Assembly: GCF_018130165.1 (NCBI RefSeq)
Contig: NZ_JAFCLZ010000032.1
Span: 19,230 to 83,229, forward strand
Length of the DNA: 64,000 nt
Direction of reading: 5' to 3'
DNA from: Bradyrhizobium sp. JYMT SZCCT0180
GTDB lineage: Bacteria; Pseudomonadota; Alphaproteobacteria; Rhizobiales; Xanthobacteraceae
Made by a program: the position numbers and the translations under genes. The notes below the pieces were generated by a model, which did not search any database, was not told the DNA's origin, and saw only the letters and a list, made by a program, of their open reading frames with translations. Each line of letters begins with the position of its first letter. The first letter of the stretch is position 1. This document shows positions 1 to 7,981 of this stretch, piece after piece.

Positions 1-1
1 G

Positions 2-634
2 CTGGTGATGCCGCGCGCCGTGATCCTCGATCCCGCGATCGGCCTGCACACGCCGGAATGGCTATGGCTCTCGACCGGGATCCGCGCCGTCGACCATTGC
101 GTCGAGGGCATCTGCGCGCGCGAGGCGCATCCCTATGCCGACGCCCAGGCGCTGAAGGGACTGTCACTGCTGGCGCAGGCGTTGCCGCGGGTGAAGGCCG
201 ATGGCCGCGATCTCGACGCGCGGATGGATTGCCAGATCGGGACCTGGCTCTCGACCGGCCCCTTGGCCGCGGGCGTGCCGATGGGCGCCAGCCACGGCAT
301 CGGCTATGTGCTCGGCGCCGAGTTCGGCGTGCCGCACGGCCATACGTCGTGCGTGATGCTCCCCTCCGTGATGCGCTGGAACATATCCGTCAATGCCGAG
401 CGCCAGGCGCTGGTATCAGCCGCGATGGGGCATCCGGGCAAGGACGCCAGCGAAGTGCTCGATAAATTCATTGGCGGCCTCGGCATGCCGCGCAGCCTGC
501 GCGAAGTCAAAGTCGGGCCTGAGCATTTCGACCGCATCGCGCAGCAGGCGATGGCGACACCGTGGGTGCCGCGCAATCCGCGCAAGATTGAAGGGCCGGC
601 ACAGGTCCGCGAAATTCTCGAACTGGCTGCCTAG
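2..634 (+). CDS. Iron-containing alcohol dehydrogenase / maleylacetate reductase-like, C-terminal part (5' end outside window)
   Basis: This is the C-terminal part of a group III (iron-activated) alcohol dehydrogenase; the frame is open to the left edge, so the N-terminal nucleotide-binding domain lies outside the window. The visible part carries the alpha-helical domain with metal-ligand histidines: RAVDHCVEG near its start, then ASHGIGYVLGAEFGVPHGHT. The SHGIGY...PHG arrangement is closer to maleylacetate reductases and hydroxyacid-oxoacid transhydrogenases than to butanol dehydrogenases, but the substrate cannot be read from this. The stop is 17 bp before the acyl-CoA synthetase start, which suggests co-transcription and a role in oxidising or reducing a substrate of the same pathway. 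Confident at family level, not for substrate. Confidence 0.85.
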   Translation: MVMPRAVILDPAIGLHTPEWLWLSTGIRAVDHCVEGICAREAHPYADAQALKGLSLLAQALPRVKADGRDLDARMDCQIGTWLSTGPLAAGVPMGASHGIGYVLGAEFGVPHGHTSCVMLPSVMRWNISVNAERQALVSAAMGHPGKDASEVLDKFIGGLGMPRSLREVKVGPEHFDRIAQQAMATPWVPRNPRKIEGPAQVREILELAA

Positions 635-651
635 GGAGAACAGAGCAACAA

Positions 652-2202
652 ATGTACACCGGCAAGCATGCAAAACTTCGCCCGCTGCAGCCCGCCTTCA
701 TCATGGCCGGCACCGGCGAGACCGTCACCTATCGCGAACTCGACGCGCGCTCCAACCGGCTGGCGCATCTGTTCCGTCAACGCGGCCTGAAGCGGCTCGA
801 CCACTATTCGATCTTCATGGAGAACAACAGCCGCTATCTCGAAGCCTGCGGCGCCGGCGAACGCTCGGGCCTCTATTACACCTGCGTGAACTCGTACCTC
901 ACCGCGAGCGAGCTCGCCTACATCCTGACCAACAGCCAGTCGCGCATCCTGATCACATCAAGGGAAAAACTCGATGTCGCGCGCGAGGCGTTGCAGGAAT
1001 GTCCGCAGGTCGAGCTTTGCATCGTCGCCGATGGTGAGGGCGAAAGCGACCGCATCGTCGGCCTGCTGGACGTAACGGCGGGATTGCCGCACACGCCGAT
1101 ATCGGATGAATGCGTCGGCACCGCGATGCTCTATTCGTCAGGCACGACCGGCCGGCCGAAGGGGATTCTGCGCCCGCTGCCGGAACTGCCGGCCGATCAG
1201 AATTTGCCGCTGTTCGATTTCCTGGTGAAGATCTGGCAATACCGCGAGGGCATGATCTACCTGTCGCCCGCGCCGCTCTACCACTCGGCGCCGCAGGCCG
1301 CCGTCAACCTGACGATCAAGATGGGCGGCACCGCCATCATCATGGAAAAGTTCGATCCCGAACATTACCTTTCGCTGGTCCCCAAATGGGGCATCACGCA
1401 CACCCAGCTGGTGCCGACGATGTTCTCGCGGATGCTGAAGCTGCCGGAGGAGGTGCGCACGCGATACGATCTCTCCTCGCTCGATATCGCGATCCATGCC
1501 GCCGCCCCCTGCCCCGCGGCGGTCAAGGACGACATCATCAAATGGTGGGGACCGATCATCCACGAATATTACGGCGCCACCGAAGGGCTCGGCTTCACCT
1601 CCTGCAACAGCCAGGAATGGCTGGCCCATCGCGGCACCGTCGGCAGGGTGCTGCTCGGCGATCTGCATATTCTCGACGAGAACATGCAGGCCGTTCCCGT
1701 CGGCACGCCGGGCACGGTGTGGTTCAAGACCGCGACCCCGTTCGAGTATTTCGGCGATCCGGCCAAGACCAAGGAGGCGCGCTCGGCGGACGGCAGCATG
1801 AGCACGGTGGGCGATGTCGGCTATGTCGACAATGACGGCTTCCTCTATCTCACCGACCGCGCGACGTTCATGATCATCTCCGGCGGCGTCAACATCTACC
1901 CGCAGGAATGCGAGAATCTGCTGATCACCCATCCCAAGATCGCCGACGCCGCGGTGTTCGGCGTCCCCAATCCGGATCTCGGCGAGGAAGTGAAGGCGGT
2001 GGTGCAGCCGATGCCCGGCGTTGCGCCGGGACCGGACCTCGCGGAGGAACTGATCGCGTTCTGCAGCCAGTCGCTGTCGCGCCAGAAAGTGCCGCGCTCG
2101 ATCGACTTCGAGAAGGAATTGCCACGGCTGCCCACCGGCAAGCTCTACAAGCGCCTGCTGCGCGACCGCTATTGGGGCAACAAGACCTCGCGGATCGTGT
2201 GA
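652..2202 (+). CDS. AMP-dependent acyl-CoA synthetase
   Basis: This 516-residue member of the ANL superfamily activates a carboxylic acid with ATP to an acyl-AMP and then a CoA thioester. Visible motifs are the P-loop-like YSSGTTGRPKG near residue 160, YGATEG near 306, the conserved Asp in GDVGYVDNDG near 386, and the C-terminal catalytic Lys in LPTGKLYKR near 497. The length is normal for a stand-alone ligase. The ATG at 652 is preceded by GGGAGAACAG, an acceptable ribosome site. It lies between an alcohol dehydrogenase and a peptide-type ABC importer, so it probably activates an imported or oxidised acid. The motif INIYPQE is typical of ligases for short, branched or aromatic acids, but the chain length cannot be inferred. 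Confidence 0.9.
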   Translation: MYTGKHAKLRPLQPAFIMAGTGETVTYRELDARSNRLAHLFRQRGLKRLDHYSIFMENNSRYLEACGAGERSGLYYTCVNSYLTASELAYILTNSQSRILITSREKLDVAREALQECPQVELCIVADGEGESDRIVGLLDVTAGLPHTPISDECVGTAMLYSSGTTGRPKGILRPLPELPADQNLPLFDFLVKIWQYREGMIYLSPAPLYHSAPQAAVNLTIKMGGTAIIMEKFDPEHYLSLVPKWGITHTQLVPTMFSRMLKLPEEVRTRYDLSSLDIAIHAAAPCPAAVKDDIIKWWGPIIHEYYGATEGLGFTSCNSQEWLAHRGTVGRVLLGDLHILDENMQAVPVGTPGTVWFKTATPFEYFGDPAKTKEARSADGSMSTVGDVGYVDNDGFLYLTDRATFMIISGGVNIYPQECENLLITHPKIADAAVFGVPNPDLGEEVKAVVQPMPGVAPGPDLAEELIAFCSQSLSRQKVPRSIDFEKELPRLPTGKLYKRLLRDRYWGNKTSRIV

Positions 2203-2453
2203 GCACGGATTGCGTGAACGCTCGGGTGAGGCAATATGGCGCGATCATCTTGTGTGCGTCGCAACGACGCCGGCAATTGCTCAGCCATTTCCGCGCAAAT
2301 CGCCGCAAAAGTCGGGCCAGTTCCGCCATGCGGAGTTTCAGTAGTTCGAATTGCCAACCTCCACACGGCCTTGGCCGGTTGCCCGGCAGGATGGTCATGC
2401 TATCGTCGGCGGCAATCGGCCATTGAGACCGAACATTCTCGGGAGGGGACACC

Positions 2454-4049
2454 ATGCGGAGCGTGCGAACGCTTGCCGTCGCGGCGTTGTTATTGCTGCC
2501 GGCCTACCATGTTGCATCGGCGGGCGAGCCCAAGCAGGGCGGCATCCTCAAGGTCTACCACCGCGACAGCCCGGCCAGCGCCTCGATCCACGAGGAGGCG
2601 ACCTATTCGGTCAACATTCCCTTCATGCCGGTTTTCAACAACCTCGTGATCTACAAGCAGGACGTCCCGCAGAACTCCATGGAGTCGATCGTCCCTGACC
2701 TCGCGGAGAGCTGGGCCTGGAGCGGCGACAAGAAGAAACTCACCTTCAAGCTGCGGCAGGGCGTCAAATGGCACGACGGCAAGCCGTTCACCTCCGCCGA
2801 CGTCAAATGCACCTTCGACATGCTGATGGGCAAGTCGCAGCAGAAGTTCCGCAAGAACCCGCGCAAATCCTGGTACGACGAGGTCGTCGACGTCACCACG
2901 TCAGGCGATTTCGAGGCGTCGTTCAACCTGAAACGGCCGCAGCCGGCGCTGCTGGCGCTGCTCGCCTCCGGCTATACACCGGTCTATCCCTGCCACGTCT
3001 CGCCCGGCGACATGCGCACCAAGCCGACCGGCACCGGCCCGTTCAAATTCGTCGAGTTCAAGGCCAATGAATCGATCAAGCTGACGCGCAACCCGGATTA
3101 CTGGAAGAAGGGCCTGCCGCATCTCGACGGCATGGAATTCACCATCATCACCAACCGGTCGACCGCCATCCTCGGCTTTATCTCCGGCCAGTTCGACATG
3201 ACCTTCCCCACCGAAGTGTCGATACCGCTGCTCAAGGACGTCAAGAAGCAGTCTCCGAACGCCGTGTGCGTCGTCGAACCGATCAACGTCTCGACCAACA
3301 TCATCGTCAATTCGTCCTCACCGCCGTTTGACAGCCTGGATATCCGCCGCGCGATGGCGCTGGCGATCGACCGCAAGGCGTTCATCTCGATCCTGTTCGA
3401 GGGACAGGCGGATATCGGCGGCACCATGCTTCCCGCCCCGGGCGGGCTGTGGGCGATGCCGAAAGAGATGCTGGAGACGATCCCGGGCTACGGCCCCGAC
3501 ATCAACGCCAACCGGGAAGAAGCCCGCAAGCTGATGCAGAAGGCGGGCTTCGGGCCGGACAAGCGGCTCGCGGTCAAAGTCGCCACGCGCAACATTCCGA
3601 TCTATCGCGACCCCGCCATCATCCTGATCGATCAGCTCAAGAGCATCTATATCGACGGCGAGCTTGACGTGGTCGAGACGGCGAACTGGTTCTCGAAAGT
3701 CGCGCGCAAGGATTACGCGCTCGGCCTCAATTTGACCGGCAATGCCGTCGACGATCCCGACCAGTCGTTCTACGAGAACTATTCCTGCGGCTCGGAGCGC
3801 AACTACACCAACTACTGCAACAAGGACATCGAAAAGCTGTTCGGCGAGCAGTCCCAGGAAACCGACGTCGCCAAGCGCAAGAAAATCGTCTGGGAGATCG
3901 ACAAGAAGCTGCAGGAGGATGTCGCCCGCCCGATCATCTACCACGGCCGCTCGGGTTCCTGCTGGCAGCCCTACGTCAAGGGCATCACCATCATGGTGAA
4001 CAGCTCCTATAACGGCTATCGTTACGAAGACGTATGGCTGGACAAGTAA
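2454..4049 (+). CDS. ABC transporter substrate-binding protein, family 5 (DppA/OppA type)
   Basis: This is a periplasmic solute-binding protein of the peptide/nickel family (SBP_bac_5), 531 residues, which is normal length. Residues 1-23 form a signal peptide ending in HVASA. The body shows the family hallmarks PDLAESWAWS, FKLRQGVKWHDGKPFTSADV and GTGPFKFVEF. A strong ribosome site, GGGAGGGGACACC, sits directly before the ATG. It is the first gene of a five-gene transporter operon with two permeases and two ATPases. The ligand could be a peptide, an opine or another medium-size solute. Because the operon sits beside acyl-CoA catabolic genes, an organic acid or conjugate is plausible, but this is inferred from position only. 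Confidence 0.92.
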   Translation: MRSVRTLAVAALLLLPAYHVASAGEPKQGGILKVYHRDSPASASIHEEATYSVNIPFMPVFNNLVIYKQDVPQNSMESIVPDLAESWAWSGDKKKLTFKLRQGVKWHDGKPFTSADVKCTFDMLMGKSQQKFRKNPRKSWYDEVVDVTTSGDFEASFNLKRPQPALLALLASGYTPVYPCHVSPGDMRTKPTGTGPFKFVEFKANESIKLTRNPDYWKKGLPHLDGMEFTIITNRSTAILGFISGQFDMTFPTEVSIPLLKDVKKQSPNAVCVVEPINVSTNIIVNSSSPPFDSLDIRRAMALAIDRKAFISILFEGQADIGGTMLPAPGGLWAMPKEMLETIPGYGPDINANREEARKLMQKAGFGPDKRLAVKVATRNIPIYRDPAIILIDQLKSIYIDGELDVVETANWFSKVARKDYALGLNLTGNAVDDPDQSFYENYSCGSERNYTNYCNKDIEKLFGEQSQETDVAKRKKIVWEIDKKLQEDVARPIIYHGRSGSCWQPYVKGITIMVNSSYNGYRYEDVWLDK

Positions 4050-4088
4050 CGTCCGCCATTACGTCGGCCGGCCAGGGAGAATAGCCAG

Positions 4089-5036
4089 GTGTTTGCTTAT
4101 ATCGTGCGACGCCTCGCGTTGATGTTCGTGACCCTGATCGGGATCTCGATCATCATCTTCGTGCTGTTGCGCGTCGTTCCCGGCAATATCGTCGACATCC
4201 TGTTCGACGCGGCCGGGTTCGTCGATCCCGCCGACAAGGCCAATCTGGAAAAGGAACTCGGCCTCAGCGACCCGATCGTGGTGCAGTATTTCCGTTGGAT
4301 CGGCGGGTTGCTGCACGGCGATCTCGGCTATTCCTATGTGTCGGAAAAACCGGCGCTGCAGGAGATCCTGCCGCGGATTCCGATCACGGCGCGGCTGGCG
4401 GGGCTGGCGCTATTGTTCTCCGCAGCGATCGGCATTCCCCTCGGGGTCATCAGCGCCGTTCATCAGGGCACAAGGCTCGATTACGCCTTGCGCATCGTCA
4501 GCCTGAGCGGGCTGTCGCTGCCCTCGTTCTGGCTCGGACTATTGATCCTGATGGCGTCGGTTTCGATGTTCGGAACCATGCCGATCTTCAACCCCAATCC
4601 GAAAACCTGGACCGAAGCGATCGCCATCTACGCCGTGCCGGCGATGGCGGTCGGCTTTCGCAGCGCCGCGCTGACGATGCGCATCACGCGCTCCTCGATG
4701 CTGGAAATCCTGCGCCAGGATTTCATTCGCACCGCACGCGCCAAGGGCGCCTCGGAAAATTCGGTCAACTACCGCCATGCGCTGAAAAACGCCATCCTGC
4801 CCGTCATCACCGTGATCGGCATCGAGGCCGCCTTCCTGATCGGCGGGCTGATCGTCACCGAAACCGTATTCAACATCCCGGGCATCGCCCGCTTCCTGGT
4901 CGAGGCGCTGCGCTGGCGCGACTATCCGATCGTGCAGAACCTCGTGATGCTGATCGCGGTGGTGGTCGTGTTCGCAAACTTCACCGTCGACCTGCTGTAT
5001 GCCGCGATCGATCCGCGCATCCGGTACGGGGATTAG
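4089..5036 (+). CDS. ABC transporter permease, DppB/OppB family
   Basis: This 315-residue inner-membrane permease pairs with the next gene to form the translocation pore. The N-terminal segment AYIVRRLALMFVTLIGIS is the usual first membrane helix of DppB proteins, followed by a periplasmic loop and five more hydrophobic segments. The ATPase-coupling loop is visible as FIRTARAKGASE. The start is GTG at 4089, preceded by AGGGAGAATAGCCA, a clear Shine-Dalgarno site 39 bp after the binding-protein stop. The final residues, DPRIRYGD, are typical of this family. Confidence 0.93.
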   Translation: MFAYIVRRLALMFVTLIGISIIIFVLLRVVPGNIVDILFDAAGFVDPADKANLEKELGLSDPIVVQYFRWIGGLLHGDLGYSYVSEKPALQEILPRIPITARLAGLALLFSAAIGIPLGVISAVHQGTRLDYALRIVSLSGLSLPSFWLGLLILMASVSMFGTMPIFNPNPKTWTEAIAIYAVPAMAVGFRSAALTMRITRSSMLEILRQDFIRTARAKGASENSVNYRHALKNAILPVITVIGIEAAFLIGGLIVTETVFNIPGIARFLVEALRWRDYPIVQNLVMLIAVVVVFANFTVDLLYAAIDPRIRYGD

Positions 5037-5047
5037 GAGATTCAGGT

Positions 5048-5941
5048 TTGGCTGTAGTCAATTACGATAGCGAACTGAAACGCGCCGGCGCCCATTCGAC
5101 GCATGGCTGGCGCCGGCTGACGTTTCTCGCGCAACGCTACATGCTCGGCACCATCGGCCTCTTCATCATGGTGATGTTCGTCTGGGTGGCGATATCGGCC
5201 GATCTGATCTGCCGCTTCAGCCCGCTCAGCGTCGATTCCACCCACCGGCTGGCGGCGCCCGATGCCGTGCATTGGCTGGGCACCGATTCATTCGGCCGCG
5301 ATGTCTGGAGCCGGATCGTCCATGGCGCCCGGATTTCGCTGGCCGTCGGCATCGGCGCCACGCTGCTGGGCTCGACGCTCGGCGTCATCGTCGGCCTCGT
5401 CTCCGGCTATCTCTCGGGCTGGGTCGATTTGCTGTTCCAGCGCGTGACCGACATTCTGCAGGCCCTCCCGCTGCTGGTGCTGGCGCTGGTGATGACGGCG
5501 GCCCTGGGGCCGTCGCTGCCGAACGTCATCATCGCAATCGCGATCCCGCTGATACCGACGGTGGCCCGGGTGATCCGCGCCAACACGCTGGCTTTGCGCG
5601 AACTGCCGTTCGTCGAGGCCGCCAAGTCGATCGGCATGAGCGAGACGCGCATTGCCATCCGCCACGTGCTGCCGAACACACTGGCGCCGCTGATCGTGCT
5701 GGCGACCGCGCAGCTCGGCTCCACCATCCTCACCGAAGCCTCGCTGTCGTTCCTTGGCCTCGGCATTCCCGAACCCTACCCGTCATGGGGCCGCATGCTG
5801 TCGGAATCGGCGGCGGAATATGTCCGCACCGCGCCGTGGCTGGTGATCTTCCCCGGCGTCGCGATCAGCCTTGCGGTGTTCGGCACCAATCTGTTCGGCG
5901 ACGCGCTGCGCGACATCCTCGACCCGAGGCAGCGCGGCTGA
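5048..5941 (+). CDS. ABC transporter permease, DppC/OppC family
   Basis: This is the second permease of the peptide-type importer, 297 residues. The chosen start is TTG at 5048: AGGAGA lies at 5035-5040 with 7 bp spacing, and the open frame further upstream overlaps the previous permease out of frame. The N-terminal DppC region (LGTDSFGRDVWSR) and the coupling loop (FVEAAKSIGMSET) are visible, and the C-terminus RDILDPRQR is characteristic. The stop codon TGA overlaps the ATG of the ATPase gene by one base (TGATG), so translation is probably coupled. Confidence 0.92.
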   Translation: MAVVNYDSELKRAGAHSTHGWRRLTFLAQRYMLGTIGLFIMVMFVWVAISADLICRFSPLSVDSTHRLAAPDAVHWLGTDSFGRDVWSRIVHGARISLAVGIGATLLGSTLGVIVGLVSGYLSGWVDLLFQRVTDILQALPLLVLALVMTAALGPSLPNVIIAIAIPLIPTVARVIRANTLALRELPFVEAAKSIGMSETRIAIRHVLPNTLAPLIVLATAQLGSTILTEASLSFLGLGIPEPYPSWGRMLSESAAEYVRTAPWLVIFPGVAISLAVFGTNLFGDALRDILDPRQRG

Positions 5942-6954
5942 TGACGCTGGCACGGGCGGATGAGATGGTTCTCGATGTGAAGAACCTGCAGACAGTGTTC
6001 TTCACCAATTCGGGCCTGTTCCGGGCAGTCGACGACGTGTCGTTCCACGTCCGCCGCGGCGAGACGCTGGCGATCGTCGGCGAATCCGGCTGCGGCAAGA
6101 GCGTCAGCGCACTCTCGATCATGCGGCTGGTGCCGGATCCGCCGGGCCGGATCGTCGGCGGCTCGGTGACGCTCGAGGGCACTGATTTACTCGGCATCGA
6201 TGAAGCCGACATGCGCAAGATTCGCGGCAACCGGATGTCGATGATCTTTCAGGAGCCGATGACCTCGCTCAATCCGGTGATGCGGATCGGCGACCAGATC
6301 ACCGAGGTGGTGCGCCTGCACCAGGACATGACGGCGAAGGAAGCGTGGGCGAAAGCGGTCGAAATGCTGCGCCTCGTCCGGATTCCCGAACCAGAGCGCC
6401 GTGCGCATGAATATCCGCACCAGCTTTCCGGCGGCATGCGCCAGCGCGCCATGATCGCGATGGCGCTGGCGTGCCGGCCGGCGCTGTTGATCGCGGACGA
6501 GCCGACCACCGCGCTTGACGTCACGATCCAGGCGCAAATCCTGGCGCTGATCGTCGACCTGCAAAAGACGCTCGGCACCGGACTGATCCTGATCACCCAC
6601 GACCTCGGCGTGGTCGCCCAGACCGCGCAGCGCGTCATCGTGATGTATGCCGGCAAGAAGGTCGAGGAAGCGACCGTCGAGGCGCTGTTCGAGAATCCGC
6701 GGCATCCCTACACCCGCGGCCTGATGGCCTCGATGCCGGCGGTGATTTCGCTCGGCGCCAAAGAGGATGTCAGGTTGAACGAAATTCCCGGCATGGTGCC
6801 GTCGCTGACCAATCTGCCGCCGGGCTGCGCCTTTGCGCCGCGTTGTCCGTTCGCGATCGACCGCTGCCGCGCCGAGTATCCGCCGCTGATGGATTTCGGC
6901 GACAATCATTTTGCGGCGTGCTGGCGCGCGGCGGAAATGGTGGCCGCGATATGA
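5941..6954 (+). CDS. ABC transporter ATP-binding protein, DppD/OppD type
   Basis: This 337-residue ATPase powers the importer. It shows Walker A GESGCGKSV, Q-loop FQEP, signature LSGGMRQRAMIAMAL, Walker B LLIADEPTTALD and the H-loop in ITHDLGVV. The C-terminal extension typical of oligopeptide ATPases follows, with the cysteine-containing segment GCAFAPRCPFAIDRC. The ATG at 5941 overlaps the permease stop. The open frame continues upstream to 5272, but that stretch is the antisense-free shadow of the permease gene and was not included. The stop overlaps the next start as ATGA. Confidence 0.93.
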   Translation: MTLARADEMVLDVKNLQTVFFTNSGLFRAVDDVSFHVRRGETLAIVGESGCGKSVSALSIMRLVPDPPGRIVGGSVTLEGTDLLGIDEADMRKIRGNRMSMIFQEPMTSLNPVMRIGDQITEVVRLHQDMTAKEAWAKAVEMLRLVRIPEPERRAHEYPHQLSGGMRQRAMIAMALACRPALLIADEPTTALDVTIQAQILALIVDLQKTLGTGLILITHDLGVVAQTAQRVIVMYAGKKVEEATVEALFENPRHPYTRGLMASMPAVISLGAKEDVRLNEIPGMVPSLTNLPPGCAFAPRCPFAIDRCRAEYPPLMDFGDNHFAACWRAAEMVAAI

Positions 6955-7943
6955 CCGACGGAGCGCCCCTCCTGGAGGTTACCGACCTCGTCAAGCATTA
7001 CCCGGTGCGCGGCGGCATCCTGCGCCGACGCATCGGCACCGTGCACTCGGTCGACGGCGTCAGCTTCTCGGTGGGTAAAGGCGAGACGCTCGGACTGGTC
7101 GGCGAATCCGGCTGCGGCAAGTCGACCGTGGCGCGCAGCGTGTTGCGGCTGGTGGAACCGACCAGCGGCGCCATCAAGCTCAACGGCACTGACATCACCA
7201 ACCTCAGCAAGACGGATCTGCGACCGCATCGACGCTCGATGCAGATCGTATTCCAGGATCCGTTCGCTTCGCTCAATCCGCGCATGACCGCCGGCGAGAT
7301 CGTCGGCGAACCGCTCGGCGTGCATGGCCTCGCCACCGGACGCGCGCAGCAGGAGCGGGTCGCCGAACTGTTCGCCCAGGTCGGCCTGCGCGCGGACCAG
7401 ATGAAGAACTATCCGCATCAGTTCTCCGGCGGCCAGCGGCAGCGCATCTGCATCGCCCGCGCACTGTCGCTCGGGCCGAGCCTGATCGTGTGCGACGAGC
7501 CGGTATCCGCGCTCGACGTCTCGATCCAGGCGCAGGTGATCAATCTCTTGATCGACCTGCAGCGCAAGAACAATTTTTCATATTTGTTCATCGCCCATGA
7601 CCTCGCCGTGGTCGCCCATATCAGCCACCGCGTCGCCGTGATGTATCTCGGGCGCATCGTCGAGATCGCGGACAAGACCGAGCTGTTCGCCAACCCGCGC
7701 CATCCCTATACGCAGGCGCTGCTGGCCTCGGTGCCGGTCGCCAACCCGAAGGCGAAGAAGCTCGCCCCCATGATCGACGGCGACGTGCCGAGCCCGATCA
7801 ACCCGCCGTCGGGCTGCGCCTTCCACACCCGCTGCCGTTACGTGATGGATCGCTGCAAGGTGGAACGGCCAACGCTGCTTGATGCCGGCGCGCGGCATGA
7901 GGTGGCGTGCTGGCTCAATGAGGGGACGGGGCGGGCGGAGTAA
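6951..7943 (+). CDS. ABC transporter ATP-binding protein, DppF/OppF type
   Basis: This is the second ATPase of the importer, 330 residues. Walker A is GESGCGKST, signature FSGGQRQRICIARAL, Walker B LIVCDEPVSALD, H-loop IAHDLAVV. The C-terminal oligopeptide-transporter domain has GCAFHTRCRYVMDRC. It starts at the ATG overlapping the stop of the previous ATPase by 4 bp. It ends the plus-strand operon; a perfect hairpin lies between its stop and the convergent carboxylase gene. Confidence 0.93.
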   Translation: MTDGAPLLEVTDLVKHYPVRGGILRRRIGTVHSVDGVSFSVGKGETLGLVGESGCGKSTVARSVLRLVEPTSGAIKLNGTDITNLSKTDLRPHRRSMQIVFQDPFASLNPRMTAGEIVGEPLGVHGLATGRAQQERVAELFAQVGLRADQMKNYPHQFSGGQRQRICIARALSLGPSLIVCDEPVSALDVSIQAQVINLLIDLQRKNNFSYLFIAHDLAVVAHISHRVAVMYLGRIVEIADKTELFANPRHPYTQALLASVPVANPKAKKLAPMIDGDVPSPINPPSGCAFHTRCRYVMDRCKVERPTLLDAGARHEVACWLNEGTGRAE

Positions 7944-7948
7944 AATCT

Positions 7949-7980
7949 ATCGTCGTCCCGGCGAACGCCGGGACGACGAT
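7949..7980. repeat. Perfect 15-bp hairpin between convergent genes
   Basis: The two 15-bp arms (ATCGTCGTCCCGGCG and its reverse complement) are perfect and are separated by AA. The hairpin fills the whole gap between the DppF stop (7943) and the carboxylase stop (7982). There is no T-run, so it is not a classical Rho-independent terminator, but it could block read-through in both directions or protect the 3' ends. The same core (GTCGTCCCGGCGAA) begins the larger element at 25874-25993, so it belongs to a dispersed palindrome family. Confidence 0.85.
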
Positions 7981-7981
7981 G

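Noticed and set aside
2203..2453. Possible small genes in the 251-bp gap before the ABC binding protein
   Set aside because: The open frames there run on into the binding-protein gene out of frame and lack ribosome sites and motifs; probably promoter and leader.
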